Shown in pieces: positions 6,900 to 14,281 of a stretch of DNA of 23,371 bases; position 1 is the stretch's first letter; every line of letters begins with the position of its first letter. Origin of the DNA: an uncultured Eubacteriales bacterium (GTDB lineage Bacteria; Bacillota; Clostridia; Christensenellales; Aristaeellaceae); contig UQNM01000037.1 in assembly GCA_900542395.1 (NCBI GenBank), forward strand, positions 1-23,371, given 5' to 3'. The position numbers were made by a program, and so were the translations under genes. The notes under the pieces were generated by a model that was given only the letters and a program-made list of their open reading frames with translations, was not told where the DNA came from and searched no databases.

Positions 6900-8413
6900 A
6901 CCTTCCTCTCATGCGCAATGCCGAAGGAGGCGCTGGTGAGAGCATCCTGCGTGATTTCCTCGCGGCTGAACTCGCCGTTGATCCGTCCCTGGAACACCGT
7001 AACCGCGCGGTCGGCCAGCTCGACGACCTCTTCCATGTCGGAGGAAACCATCAGCACGGCCACGCCCGCGTCCTTGAGCTGGCGAATGATGTTGTAAACG
7101 TCGCCGCGAGCCGCCGCGTCAATGCCGCGGGTCGGCTCATCGAGAATGACGACCTTCGGATTGGTGGACAGCGCGCGGGCGATGACCACCTTCTGCTGGT
7201 TGCCGCCGGAGAGGCTGCCGATCTGATCCTCGAGCGAAACGATCTTCGTTCTGAAATCCTTGACGTATTTCTGCGCGATTTCGCTCTGGCGGCGGCGGTT
7301 CATGTTCACCGCGCCGACGTCCTTGCCGTTGAGCAGCGCGGAGGTCGTATTGGAAGAAATCGAGCGGATTTTGAAAATGCCGTGGTAGTGGCGGTCTTCC
7401 GGCACGAAGTTGATGCCGGCCTCCAAAACCTTCTTGGTGGGCAGCCCCGTGATGTCGCGGCCGTCCAGAATGACCTTGCCGCCGAGCGTCTTGTCGCGGC
7501 CGAAGATGGTGCTGATGAGCTCCGTGCGACCCGCGCCGACGACGCCCGCAATGCCGAGGATTTCGCCCGGATACAGGTCGAAGGTGATGTTGCTGAAGCC
7601 GTAGCCGCTGAAATCCTTCACCTGCATGACCGGCTTGAGGTGCGCGTAATCCACCGGCACATACGCCTTTTCCGCCTGCTGAGCGCCCTGCGCGTCGTTG
7701 GGCAGCAGACCCTGAATCAGCATCTCCTTGGTGAAGTTCCCGACCGGGCCTTCCAGCGTAATCACGCCGTCGCGCATGATGGCGACATGGGTTGCGATTT
7801 CAAAGACCTCGGTGAGGCGGTGCGTGATATAGATGATCGCGATGCCCTTCTTTTTGAGATCCTCCACCGTCTTGAACAGGGATTGCACCTCGTTGAAGGT
7901 CAGCGAACTGGTCGGCTCGTCCAAAATCAGGATGCGCGCGTTGCGCATCATGCCGCGCAGAAGCTCGACAAGCTGCTGCTCGGCGATGGAGAGCGTATTT
8001 GCCTTGCGCTGAAGGTTCAAATCGAAGTTGAGCTCCTTCATGCACTCGTTCAGGCGCTTTTTCAGCTCGCCCTCGTTCTCGTTGAAGCCCATCAGAATAT
8101 TTTCCAGAACCGTCATGTTCGGGAAAAGCATCGGCTCCTGCGGCACCAGATAGATGCCTTGCGCCAGAGAAGCGGCCGGCTTGCCCAGCTTGACCGCCTG
8201 ACCGTCGATCAGGATGTCGCCCTCGTCGCATGTGTAAATGCCCATGATGATCTTCATCAGCGTCGATTTGCCGGCGCCGTTGCCGCCGATCAGCGCGACA
8301 ACCTCGCCTGCATCCACGCTCAGGTTGATCCCCTTGAGCACGGCGTTCTGCCCAAACGTTTTGCGAATCCCCCTGACCTCAAGGCGCGGGGCCGTCGTAT
8401 TCTTTGTGGCCAT
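6896..8413 (-). CDS. lsrA: AI-2 ABC transporter ATP-binding protein LsrA
   Basis: A 505-residue protein with two fused ABC ATPase domains, as in sugar importers of the RbsA/LsrA type. Domain 1: Walker A GGNGAGKST (43-51), degenerate signature LSIAEQQ (141-147), Walker B ILILDEPT (161-168). Domain 2: degenerate Walker A VGAGRTE (292-298), canonical signature LSGGNQQK (401-408), Walker B VVILDEPTRG (421-430). It energises AI-2 import on the cytoplasmic face with LsrC and LsrD. It is the first gene of the minus arm; AGGAG lies eight bases before the ATG at 8413, and a strong promoter lies 65 bp upstream. The start and length agree with the family. Confidence 0.93.
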   Translation of the reverse strand: MATKNTTAPRLEVRGIRKTFGQNAVLKGINLSVDAGEVVALIGGNGAGKSTLMKIIMGIYTCDEGDILIDGQAVKLGKPAASLAQGIYLVPQEPMLFPNMTVLENILMGFNENEGELKKRLNECMKELNFDLNLQRKANTLSIAEQQLVELLRGMMRNARILILDEPTSSLTFNEVQSLFKTVEDLKKKGIAIIYITHRLTEVFEIATHVAIMRDGVITLEGPVGNFTKEMLIQGLLPNDAQGAQQAEKAYVPVDYAHLKPVMQVKDFSGYGFSNITFDLYPGEILGIAGVVGAGRTELISTIFGRDKTLGGKVILDGRDITGLPTKKVLEAGINFVPEDRHYHGIFKIRSISSNTTSALLNGKDVGAVNMNRRRQSEIAQKYVKDFRTKIVSLEDQIGSLSGGNQQKVVIARALSTNPKVVILDEPTRGIDAAARGDVYNIIRQLKDAGVAVLMVSSDMEEVVELADRAVTVFQGRINGEFSREEITQDALTSASFGIAHERKV

Positions 8414-8477
8414 ATCATATACTCCTGCGTTTTGCGATTACAAAGGTTTGCTCGTTGCACAATCTTTTGTTGCCTCC

Positions 8478-8506
8478 ATTGTAGACGCATCTGTGCACTT
8501 TGTCAA
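8478..8506 (-). promoter_or_regulatory. Promoter of the lsrACDBF operon
   Basis: On the minus strand TTGACA (8506-8501) and TACAAT (8483-8478) are separated by 17 bp, a near-consensus sigma-A promoter. The transcript would start near 8471, giving a leader of about 58 bases. Its -35 box lies 12 bp from the inverted repeat at 8518-8554. Confidence 0.85.
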
Positions 8507-8517
8507 TATATTTTTCT

Positions 8518-8554
8518 CGGTTTTTGAAAACGGTACGCTTCTTTTTCAAAACCG
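8518..8554. promoter_or_regulatory. Candidate LsrR operator between divergent promoters
   Basis: Arms CGGTTTTTGAAAA (8518-8530) and TTTTTCAAAACCG (8542-8554) are inverted copies, differing by a one-base shift, around an 11-bp centre. The site lies between the two -35 boxes of the divergent lsr promoters, where a tetrameric LsrR-type repressor could control both arms. Binding by LsrR is inferred from position and symmetry. Confidence 0.55.
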
Positions 8555-8574
8555 CCGTTTATTTTGCAAAAGAA

Positions 8575-8603
8575 TTGACATCTGCTTTATTCGGTGCTAT
8601 ACT
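8575..8603 (+). promoter_or_regulatory. Promoter of lsrR-lsrK-cupin
   Basis: TTGACA (8575-8580) and TATACT (8598-8603) with exactly 17 bp between them. The transcript would start near 8610, about 60 bases before the lsrR ATG. Confidence 0.87.
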
Positions 8604-8631
8604 TTTTTGTGTGAACTTTTGTTTTGCATTT

Positions 8632-8645
8632 TGAAATTTGTTTCA
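8632..8645. promoter_or_regulatory. Palindrome TGAAA-N4-TTTCA in the lsrR leader
   Basis: A perfect 5-bp-arm palindrome just downstream of the expected lsrR transcription start. It shares the TTTTGAAA half-motif with the inverted repeat at 8518-8554, so it could be a second LsrR site for autorepression. Short palindromes in AT-rich DNA can occur by chance. Confidence 0.35.
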
Positions 8646-8672
8646 TCGTTTTCGGTGGGAAACGGAGCTGCC

Positions 8673-9599
8673 ATGAATAACACCGTTCATTATGAAGATG
8701 CGCTGATGGTCAAGGCCGCATGGTATTATTATTTTGAAAATATGACCCAGCAGGCCATCGCCGACCGCCTCTCCATCAGCCGCATGCGCGTCATCAAGCT
8801 GCTGGACGCCGCCCGGCAAAGCGGCGTCATCCAGTTCCGCCTCCGGTCGGACAGCGTGGGGATGATGCAGCAGAGCCGCGAGCTGATGCAGAAATATCAT
8901 CTGAACGACGTCTTCATCATCCCGGAGGCCGAGCAGGAGGGGCAGCTCAACGAATCCATCGCCCGCGCGGGCGCGATGTACGTCGCCGACCGCCTCAGCG
9001 AAAGCGCCTGCATCAACGTCGGCTACGGCGACACGCTCAGCCGAACGCTGAACCATCTGGCGACGATGGTGCAAAACCCCGTCACCTGCATCTCGCTGAC
9101 GGGCGGCGTTTCCTATTATCTGCCCAACGGCCGGAGCAACATCTTCAACGCGCGGCTCTATCTCATGCCCGCGCCGCTGCTCGCCTCCTCCCACGAGATG
9201 GCGGCGGCGATGCGCGCGGAGGCCTCCGTCAGCGAAATCATCCGCATGGCGGCGCTCTCCTCCTTCACGCTGGTGGGCATCGGCGCGATGCACGAAACGG
9301 CGACCATTGTCCGTTCCGGCATCATCACCCAAAACGAGCTTTTCCGGCTCAAGATGTCCGGCGCGGTCGGCGACGTGCTCTGCCACTTCGTCGATGAAAA
9401 CGGTGAATTGATCCCCAGCGACATCGAGGATCGCCTGATCTCCACGCCGCTTGAAAAGCTCCGCGCGATGGATAACGTCGTCGGGCTTGCCGCGGGCGCG
9501 CAAAAGGTGGAAGCCATCCGCGCCGTGCTGCGCGGCGGTTACCTCGACGTGCTCATCACCGACGAGCCGACCGCAGCTCTGCTTCTCAAGGGCGAGTGA
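8673..9599 (+). CDS. lsrR: LsrR-type transcriptional repressor (SorC/DeoR family)
   Basis: A 308-residue regulator with an N-terminal helix-turn-helix (about residues 24-46, MTQQAIADRLSISRMRVIKLL) and a C-terminal sugar-binding-like effector domain (about 60-308). It tracks E. coli LsrR throughout: AWYYYFENMTQ, the GYGDTLSRTL and LTGGV motifs, MPAPLLASS, VGIGA and the end region GGYLDVLITDEPTAA. In enterics LsrR represses the lsr promoters until phospho-AI-2 binds it. The start at 8673 has GGAG seven bases upstream; the frame extends further upstream, but that part is promoter DNA. It heads the plus arm, 48 bp before lsrK. Confidence 0.93.
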   Translation: MNNTVHYEDALMVKAAWYYYFENMTQQAIADRLSISRMRVIKLLDAARQSGVIQFRLRSDSVGMMQQSRELMQKYHLNDVFIIPEAEQEGQLNESIARAGAMYVADRLSESACINVGYGDTLSRTLNHLATMVQNPVTCISLTGGVSYYLPNGRSNIFNARLYLMPAPLLASSHEMAAAMRAEASVSEIIRMAALSSFTLVGIGAMHETATIVRSGIITQNELFRLKMSGAVGDVLCHFVDENGELIPSDIEDRLISTPLEKLRAMDNVVGLAAGAQKVEAIRAVLRGGYLDVLITDEPTAALLLKGE

Positions 9600-9647
9600 C
9601 CGCCCCTGATATAACGACAAACCAACGCATTTGAAAGGATGATTTCA

Positions 9648-11210
9648 ATGGCAAAAACGCTTATGGCCGTCGATGCGGGCACCGGCAGCGTCCGCGCCGT
9701 GCTGTTCAGCCTCGAGGGCGAGCAGCTTGGCTGCGTCCAGCAGGAATGGACGCACCGCGAAGACCCCCGCTACCCCGGCAGCATGGATTTTGACTGGGTG
9801 CACAACTGGGATCTCGCCCGCGGCTGCATCCGCGGCGTGATCGAGCAGACCGGCGTCGATCCGCACGACATCGCCGCCGTTTCCACCACCTGCATGCGCG
9901 AGGGCATCGTCCTCTACGACAAGGACGGCCAGGAAATCTGGGCGTGCGCCAACGTCGATGCGCGCAGCGACGACGAAGTGGCGCAGCTCGTGCACATGAA
10001 CCCGGAGCTTGAAAAGCAGATCTACCGCGAGTCCGGCCAGACCTACGCGCTGGGCGCGCTCCCCCGCCTCTTCTGGGTCAAGAACAAGATGCCCGAGGTC
10101 TATGAAAAGACCGCGATGTGCACCATGTTCAACGACTGGCTCATCTACAAAATGACGGGCGTGTTCTCCTCCGAGCCTTCCAACGCCTGCACCACCGGCA
10201 TCTTTGATCTGAAGGCGCGCGACTGGGACGATCAGATCGCCGCTTCCATCGGCCTCAAGACGGGCATCTTCCCGAAGATTTCCGAGTGCGGCACGGTCGT
10301 CGCGCAGGTTGGCGCAAAGGGCGCCGAGGAAACCGGCCTCGCTGAGGGCACGCCGGTCGTCGCGGGCGGCGGCGACGCGCAGCTCGGCTGCGTGGGCGTC
10401 GGCGTGGTGGACGCGAATCAGGCGGCCATCTTCGGCGGCAGCTTCTGGCAGTATGAATACAACACCGACGAGGCCAAGACCGACGAGCACTGCCGCGTCC
10501 GCGTCAACTGCCACAGCGTCCCCGGAATCTGGCAGTATGAGGCGCTGGCTTTCAAGCCGGGCATGGTCATGCGCTGGTATCGCGATGCGTTCTGCCAGTA
10601 CGAGAAGGAGCTTTCCAAGACCACCGGCCGCGATCCGTATGACCTGATGAACGAAAAGGCCAAGGATATCCCCGCCGGCTGCTACGGCATGATGTGCGCC
10701 TTCTCGGATGTGATGAACTACATCTCCTGGCGGCATGCCAGCCCGATGTTCATCAACTTCGATTTCGACCCGGACAAGTTCAACCGCTATACCTTCTATC
10801 GCGCCATCATGGAAAACACCGCGATGGTCACCTACGGCCACATGCAGCTCGTCCGCGAATCCACCGTCAACATTCCCAAGGAGGTCGTGTTCGCCAGCGG
10901 CGCGTCCAAGAGCGAGCTCTGGTGCCAGATTCTCTGCGACGTGCTGGGCATTCCGGTGAATGTGCCGAACGTCAAGGAGGCGACGGCGCTGGGCGCGGCC
11001 ATCATGGCGGGTCACGGCGTCGGCCTGTTCCCGGATATCTCCGCGACGGCGAAGAAGCTCGTGCACATCGAGCGCCGCTTTGAGCCGAACATGGAGAACC
11101 ACGCGACCTACATGAAGCTCTACGAGGACTGGCGGAAGATGTACGCGCGCGAGCTGCAAATCGCGGACGACCGCATCACCCGTTACATGTGGGCGGCGCC
11201 TGGCGTCTGA
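9648..11210 (+). CDS. lsrK: Autoinducer-2 kinase LsrK
   Basis: A 520-residue FGGY-family kinase that phosphorylates imported AI-2 (linear DPD form), trapping it and creating the LsrR inducer. The match to E. coli LsrK is full length: MAVDAGTGSVRAVLF (6-20), STTCMREGIVLY, WACANVDAR (99-106), GGGDAQLGC (240-248, with D243 at the catalytic base position of FGGY kinases), MRWYRDAFC, VKEATALGAAI and the C-terminal WAAPG. The start is taken at 9648 because AAAGGA sits eight bases before it; an ATG at 9639 overlaps that ribosome binding site. It is 43 bp upstream of the cupin gene. Confidence 0.95.
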   Translation: MAKTLMAVDAGTGSVRAVLFSLEGEQLGCVQQEWTHREDPRYPGSMDFDWVHNWDLARGCIRGVIEQTGVDPHDIAAVSTTCMREGIVLYDKDGQEIWACANVDARSDDEVAQLVHMNPELEKQIYRESGQTYALGALPRLFWVKNKMPEVYEKTAMCTMFNDWLIYKMTGVFSSEPSNACTTGIFDLKARDWDDQIAASIGLKTGIFPKISECGTVVAQVGAKGAEETGLAEGTPVVAGGGDAQLGCVGVGVVDANQAAIFGGSFWQYEYNTDEAKTDEHCRVRVNCHSVPGIWQYEALAFKPGMVMRWYRDAFCQYEKELSKTTGRDPYDLMNEKAKDIPAGCYGMMCAFSDVMNYISWRHASPMFINFDFDPDKFNRYTFYRAIMENTAMVTYGHMQLVRESTVNIPKEVVFASGASKSELWCQILCDVLGIPVNVPNVKEATALGAAIMAGHGVGLFPDISATAKKLVHIERRFEPNMENHATYMKLYEDWRKMYARELQIADDRITRYMWAAPGV

Positions 11211-11253
11211 TCTCACCCCCATATCATCAATCACACGAAAGGGAGAAACCAAT

Positions 11254-11604
11254 ATGTATATTGTAAACGAAGAGGATAAAGAGTATCGCTTTGGCGACAG
11301 CGGCCCCAAGTACCTGATGAAGGGCCCGCGCATGAACTTTGCGCTCGTGCAGTTTCAGGCCGGTCAGGATTTCAAGGCGCACTATCACAACGTCATGGAA
11401 GAGAATTTCTACATTCTCGAGGGCGAGGTGGATATCGTCGTGGACGGCGTGGTGAACCACCTGCGTCCGGGGCAGATGATCCACATCGAGCCGGGCGAGA
11501 TTCACTATGTCGTCAACAACTCCGGCGCGCCGATGAAGATGATCTCCACCCTCGCGCCCTACATGAACCCGGACAAGGTGGACGTGGAGAACTACACGTA
11601 CTAA
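11254..11604 (+). CDS. Small cupin-domain protein, candidate LsrG substitute
   Basis: A 116-residue single-domain cupin. The metal-binding motif is intact: G37-X5-H43-X-H45-X4-E50-X6-G57, then G81-X2-H84-X3-N88, giving the usual three His and one Glu ligands. No signal peptide is present, so it is probably cytoplasmic. AAAGGGAG precedes the ATG, and the gene follows lsrK by 43 bp with a terminator region after it, so it belongs to the lsrR-lsrK transcript. Small cupins are often sugar or keto-acid isomerases or oxygenases. The locus lacks an LsrG homologue, the enzyme that isomerises phospho-DPD before LsrF acts; this cupin could fill that step. The fold is clear, the role is inferred. Confidence 0.85.
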   Translation: MYIVNEEDKEYRFGDSGPKYLMKGPRMNFALVQFQAGQDFKAHYHNVMEENFYILEGEVDIVVDGVVNHLRPGQMIHIEPGEIHYVVNNSGAPMKMISTLAPYMNPDKVDVENYTY

Positions 11605-11623
11605 GGGGAGACGTTGGGAAACG

Positions 11624-11700
11624 TTGGGGCGTTGCCCCAAACCCCACCAAGAACCTGAGGTTCTTGGATTTCCCACCCTTTGATTGCTACGCAATCAAAG
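11624..11700. repeat. Three tandem perfect hairpins after the cupin gene
   Basis: In 77 bp there are three perfect inverted repeats: TTGGGGC-GTT-GCCCCAA (11624-11640), CCAAGAACC-TGA-GGTTCTTGG (11647-11667) and CTTTGATTGC-TAC-GCAATCAAAG (11678-11700). None has a T-run directly behind it. Arrays of short GC-rich hairpins of this kind resemble dispersed intergenic repeats in related Clostridia. They could also protect the 3' end of the lsrRK-cupin transcript. Confidence 0.75.
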
Positions 11701-11722
11701 AAGAAAAGTAATATTTACGGAA

Positions 11723-11770
11723 AGAAGCGGCGTTCCCGTCAAAAGGAGCGCCGCTTCTCTTACGTTTTTG
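11723..11770 (+). terminator. Terminator between convergent genes
   Basis: AGAAGCGGCG (11723-11732) and CGCCGCTTCT (11749-11758) form a perfect 10-bp stem with a 16-base loop, followed by CTTACGTTTTTG on the plus strand. On the minus strand the same stem is followed by TTCTTTCC, so it may serve both the cupin transcript and the SH3-protein gene that converge here. Confidence 0.7.
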
Positions 11771-11784
11771 ATAAAAACCAATCT

Positions 11785-12666
11785 TCAACCGTTTCCAAAC
11801 CCAAATCCGACAATCTGATTCCCATCGACCTTCAAATCGATCACTGTATAAATATCCGGCATACCGTCCCTGCGCATCTCATCCGTTGAATAAAAAGAAA
11901 CCATATACGTAAGCGGCGCTTCATTCTGCGGGATATAATTGCACTGCACCCATGTGCTGCACGCATCCAGCAATTCCCGCGTCACGGGTTCTTCGCTGCC
12001 GTTATACGGCGTTTGCTGTTCAAGCAAAATCCGCTTTGCTTCTTCCACAGCTTTTTCATAGGAAAGCTCGTCGTCCTTCGGCTCTGTGATACAGTAACCG
12101 ATGGCGTCGTTCTGAACGAATTTGTAATCTTCAAGGGTGCCTTTTACAAATCCGGTTTTTTCCGGCACATCCAACGTCCGTACATGAATCCAGCCGTTGT
12201 TGCAGCCCAAAATCTGCGTCCAGCCCAAGTTCGTCCGCGCGATTTCTTCGGATTGTGCGTCGCATGCCTTCATCACCCTGACCTCGCCCGTTGACGCATA
12301 CGAAGTGATTCGGCCCAACAGTGTGCGGATGCCATCCTCGGTATACGCCAGAACATAGACATTCATATAACCCGTCAGACTGCCGTTGTCTTCATCTCCC
12401 ACCCGCACGCGAACCCATTTCCCCTCCACATCCAAAACCTGAACGCGCACGTTGGGATAATAGGTCATGATCACGTTTCCATTCGGCTGATCCAGCAGTT
12501 CCGCCATGCCGCGCGTTGCGGCCGGGCCGACCGTCGGCGTATCATACTCCGCCGCCCAATCCGCGCGCGTCTGCGTCGGGATTGCACCCGTCCACTGTCC
12601 GGCCTGCGCCGTCTGGCTGATCATCAGGCTCACTGCCAAAACCAACAATCCGATTTTCCCTTTCAT
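11785..12666 (-). CDS. Secreted SH3-like domain protein
   Basis: A 293-residue exported protein. Residues 1-22 are a signal peptide ending AQA-G. Two bacterial SH3-like segments can be seen: about 52-108 (GMAELLDQPNG...VRVQVLDVEGKWVRVRVG) and about 116-172 (GEVRVMKACD...WTQILGCNNGWIHVRTL). The C-terminal 110 residues hold no domain I recognise. Such proteins usually bind the cell wall or other envelope components. AAGGAGG lies eight bases before the ATG. A hairpin terminator lies only about 30 bp upstream, so its promoter is unclear; read-through from the sirtuin operon is possible. Composition is a little AT-richer than the flanking lsr and recO regions. Confidence 0.75.
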   Translation of the reverse strand: MKGKIGLLVLAVSLMISQTAQAGQWTGAIPTQTRADWAAEYDTPTVGPAATRGMAELLDQPNGNVIMTYYPNVRVQVLDVEGKWVRVRVGDEDNGSLTGYMNVYVLAYTEDGIRTLLGRITSYASTGEVRVMKACDAQSEEIARTNLGWTQILGCNNGWIHVRTLDVPEKTGFVKGTLEDYKFVQNDAIGYCITEPKDDELSYEKAVEEAKRILLEQQTPYNGSEEPVTRELLDACSTWVQCNYIPQNEAPLTYMVSFYSTDEMRRDGMPDIYTVIDLKVDGNQIVGFGFGNG

Positions 12667-12694
12667 GTCTTATCCTCCTTTTTTCGGGGAATGC

Positions 12695-12740
12695 AAAAAG
12701 CCCTTCCCGCATCTCTACTCATAAAGACGAGCGCAGGAAG
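12695..12740 (-). terminator. Terminator after the sirtuin gene
   Basis: On the minus strand CTTCCTGC (12740-12733) pairs with GCGGGAAG (12710-12703), with a small CTC/GAG inner stem, followed by GGCTTTTTGC. It would end the transcript of the sirtuin operon just before the SH3-protein gene. Confidence 0.6.
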
Positions 12741-12767
12741 TGGAAAATTTCACTTGATTAAAAATTT

Positions 12768-13490
12768 TTACAAGTTTTGGAAAACCTCGCCCAGCTTTTC
12801 ATGCAGCGCAAGGTTAGCGATATCATCTCTTGGCGTAACGGTCTTATTGATGAGCACGAGCCGGTTGCCGGGGTATTCGTCGAGGAACGCGGCGGCGGGG
12901 TACACCGTCAGCGACGTTCCGGCGACGATCAGCAGATCCGCGCGGCGAATCGCGTCGAGCGCTCCGCTGATCGTCAGCGGGTCAAGCCCCTCTTCATAGA
13001 GCACGACGTCCGGCTTCACCCTTCCGCCGCACTTGGGGCATTTGGGCACGTCGCCGAGCGTCAGCATCTGCGCCAGCGTATACCGCGCGCCGCACTTCTG
13101 GCAGGTGTTGCGATGCACGCTGCCGTGCAGCTCATAGACGTTCCGGCTCCCCGCCATCTGGTGCAGCCCGTCGATGTTCTGGGTGACGACGGCCAGCAGC
13201 TTTCCGTCCCGCTCCCACTGGGCGAGCCTTTGATGGACGACATTGGGCTTTGCGTTCGGATAGAGCATGCGGTTCCGATAAAAATCGAAGAAAATCTCCG
13301 GATGACGCACATAGAACGAGTGCGAAATGATGGTTTCCGGCGGATAGGCGTACCGCTGGCGATACAGCCCGTCCTCGCCGCGAAAATCCGGAATACCGCT
13401 TTCCGTGGACACGCCCGCGCCGCCGAAAAACACGATCCGGCTCGATTCCTTCACCCATGTCTGCAATTTTTCCAGCTTCTGCGCATCCAT
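12768..13490 (-). CDS. cobB: NAD-dependent protein deacylase (sirtuin)
   Basis: A 240-residue Sir2-family enzyme that removes acyl groups from lysines using NAD, releasing nicotinamide and O-acyl-ADP-ribose. The NAD-binding signature GAGVSTESGIPDFR (24-37), TQNIDGLH (103-110), the catalytic H122 in ELHGS, four zinc-binding cysteines (C130, C133, C151, C154) and GTSLTVYPAA (191-200) are all present. It is cytoplasmic and of normal length for bacterial sirtuins. AAGGAG lies nine bases before the ATG. It follows recO by 50 bp in the same direction. The common symbol cobB is shared with a cobalamin gene but is unrelated to the cob operon further along. Confidence 0.95.
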   Translation of the reverse strand: MDAQKLEKLQTWVKESSRIVFFGGAGVSTESGIPDFRGEDGLYRQRYAYPPETIISHSFYVRHPEIFFDFYRNRMLYPNAKPNVVHQRLAQWERDGKLLAVVTQNIDGLHQMAGSRNVYELHGSVHRNTCQKCGARYTLAQMLTLGDVPKCPKCGGRVKPDVVLYEEGLDPLTISGALDAIRRADLLIVAGTSLTVYPAAAFLDEYPGNRLVLINKTVTPRDDIANLALHEKLGEVFQNL

Positions 13491-13540
13491 ACGGCTAAAC
13501 TCCTTCCGTCACGGCTTCGTCTTCTTGAAAGGCCGAAGCG

Positions 13541-14281
13541 TTACAGCAGCTTCTCCGAGCGAATCTGCACGCCGAGCCGCTCCTGCGCCATCTGCCGCAG
13601 CGCCCCGAAGAGCGCATCCGAACACTCGCCCGCCTCCGAGAGCGTCTCCAGCCCGCGCCGCATGATCGCCTGTAAATAGCGCACCTCGCCGGCCGTCAGC
13701 CGAACGCCGCCGCCCGCGCCGCAGTGCTCGCAGAGCACACCGCCCGCCTGCGCGCCGAAATACGCCGCGTAATCGTCGTCCGCCCGTCCGTCCAGCGCGA
13801 TCGGCATGCCGCATTGCGCGCATCGCCCGACCTGCGGCCTGAACCCCAGCAGCGACATCATGCCCATCAGAAACACCGCCGTCACCCGGCGCGGCGCGAC
13901 CGTGTCATAGCTGAGATACGCCAGCGCGCGGAGCAGCAGCAGAAACAGCCGCTCGTTCTCCTGCGCGGGCTGCACCGCCGCGCCGCAAAGCTCCAGCGCG
14001 TAAACGCCGTGCGAAAGCCGCTCGTAATCCGCCCGCAGGGGATAATAGCTGTCCGCAATCTGGCAGGAGATCACCGTCGTTCTCTCCCGCGCCTGATAGA
14101 GCACATACTCCCCCGAGCAAAACAATTCGCTGGCCGCCATCAGCGGGCTTTTCTGCCGCCTGCATCCCCGGCAGAGCGCGTCAATCCGCCCCAGCGTCGG
14201 GGAAAACAGCGTGAGCATGCGGTCGTTCTCGCGGTAATCGGCGCGCCGCAGCACGATGGCGTTTGTGGTGATCTGCCCCAT
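13541..14281 (-). CDS. recO: DNA repair protein RecO
   Basis: A 246-residue RecO, which works with RecF and RecR to load RecA onto SSB-coated single-stranded DNA. An OB-fold N terminus (residues 1-80, TNAIVLRRADYRENDRMLTL) is followed by a helical region and a zinc finger with C154-X2-C157 and C184-X2-C187. Length is normal. Its ATG directly follows the stop of the upstream membrane-protein gene (TAAATG), and GAGGAG lies in the last codons of that gene, so the two are translationally coupled. Confidence 0.95.
   Translation of the reverse strand: MGQITTNAIVLRRADYRENDRMLTLFSPTLGRIDALCRGCRRQKSPLMAASELFCSGEYVLYQARERTTVISCQIADSYYPLRADYERLSHGVYALELCGAAVQPAQENERLFLLLLRALAYLSYDTVAPRRVTAVFLMGMMSLLGFRPQVGRCAQCGMPIALDGRADDDYAAYFGAQAGGVLCEHCGAGGGVRLTAGEVRYLQAIMRRGLETLSEAGECSDALFGALRQMAQERLGVQIRSEKLL

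Noticed and set aside
8524..8537. Catabolite-responsive (cre) site at TGAAAACGGTACGC
   Set aside because: The left half fits the cre consensus but the last three positions do not, and the sequence overlaps the proposed LsrR inverted repeat, which explains it better.
9639..9647. Upstream ATG of lsrK (three extra codons)
   Set aside because: This ATG overlaps the AAAGGA ribosome binding site; the ATG at 9648 has correct spacing and matches the family start.
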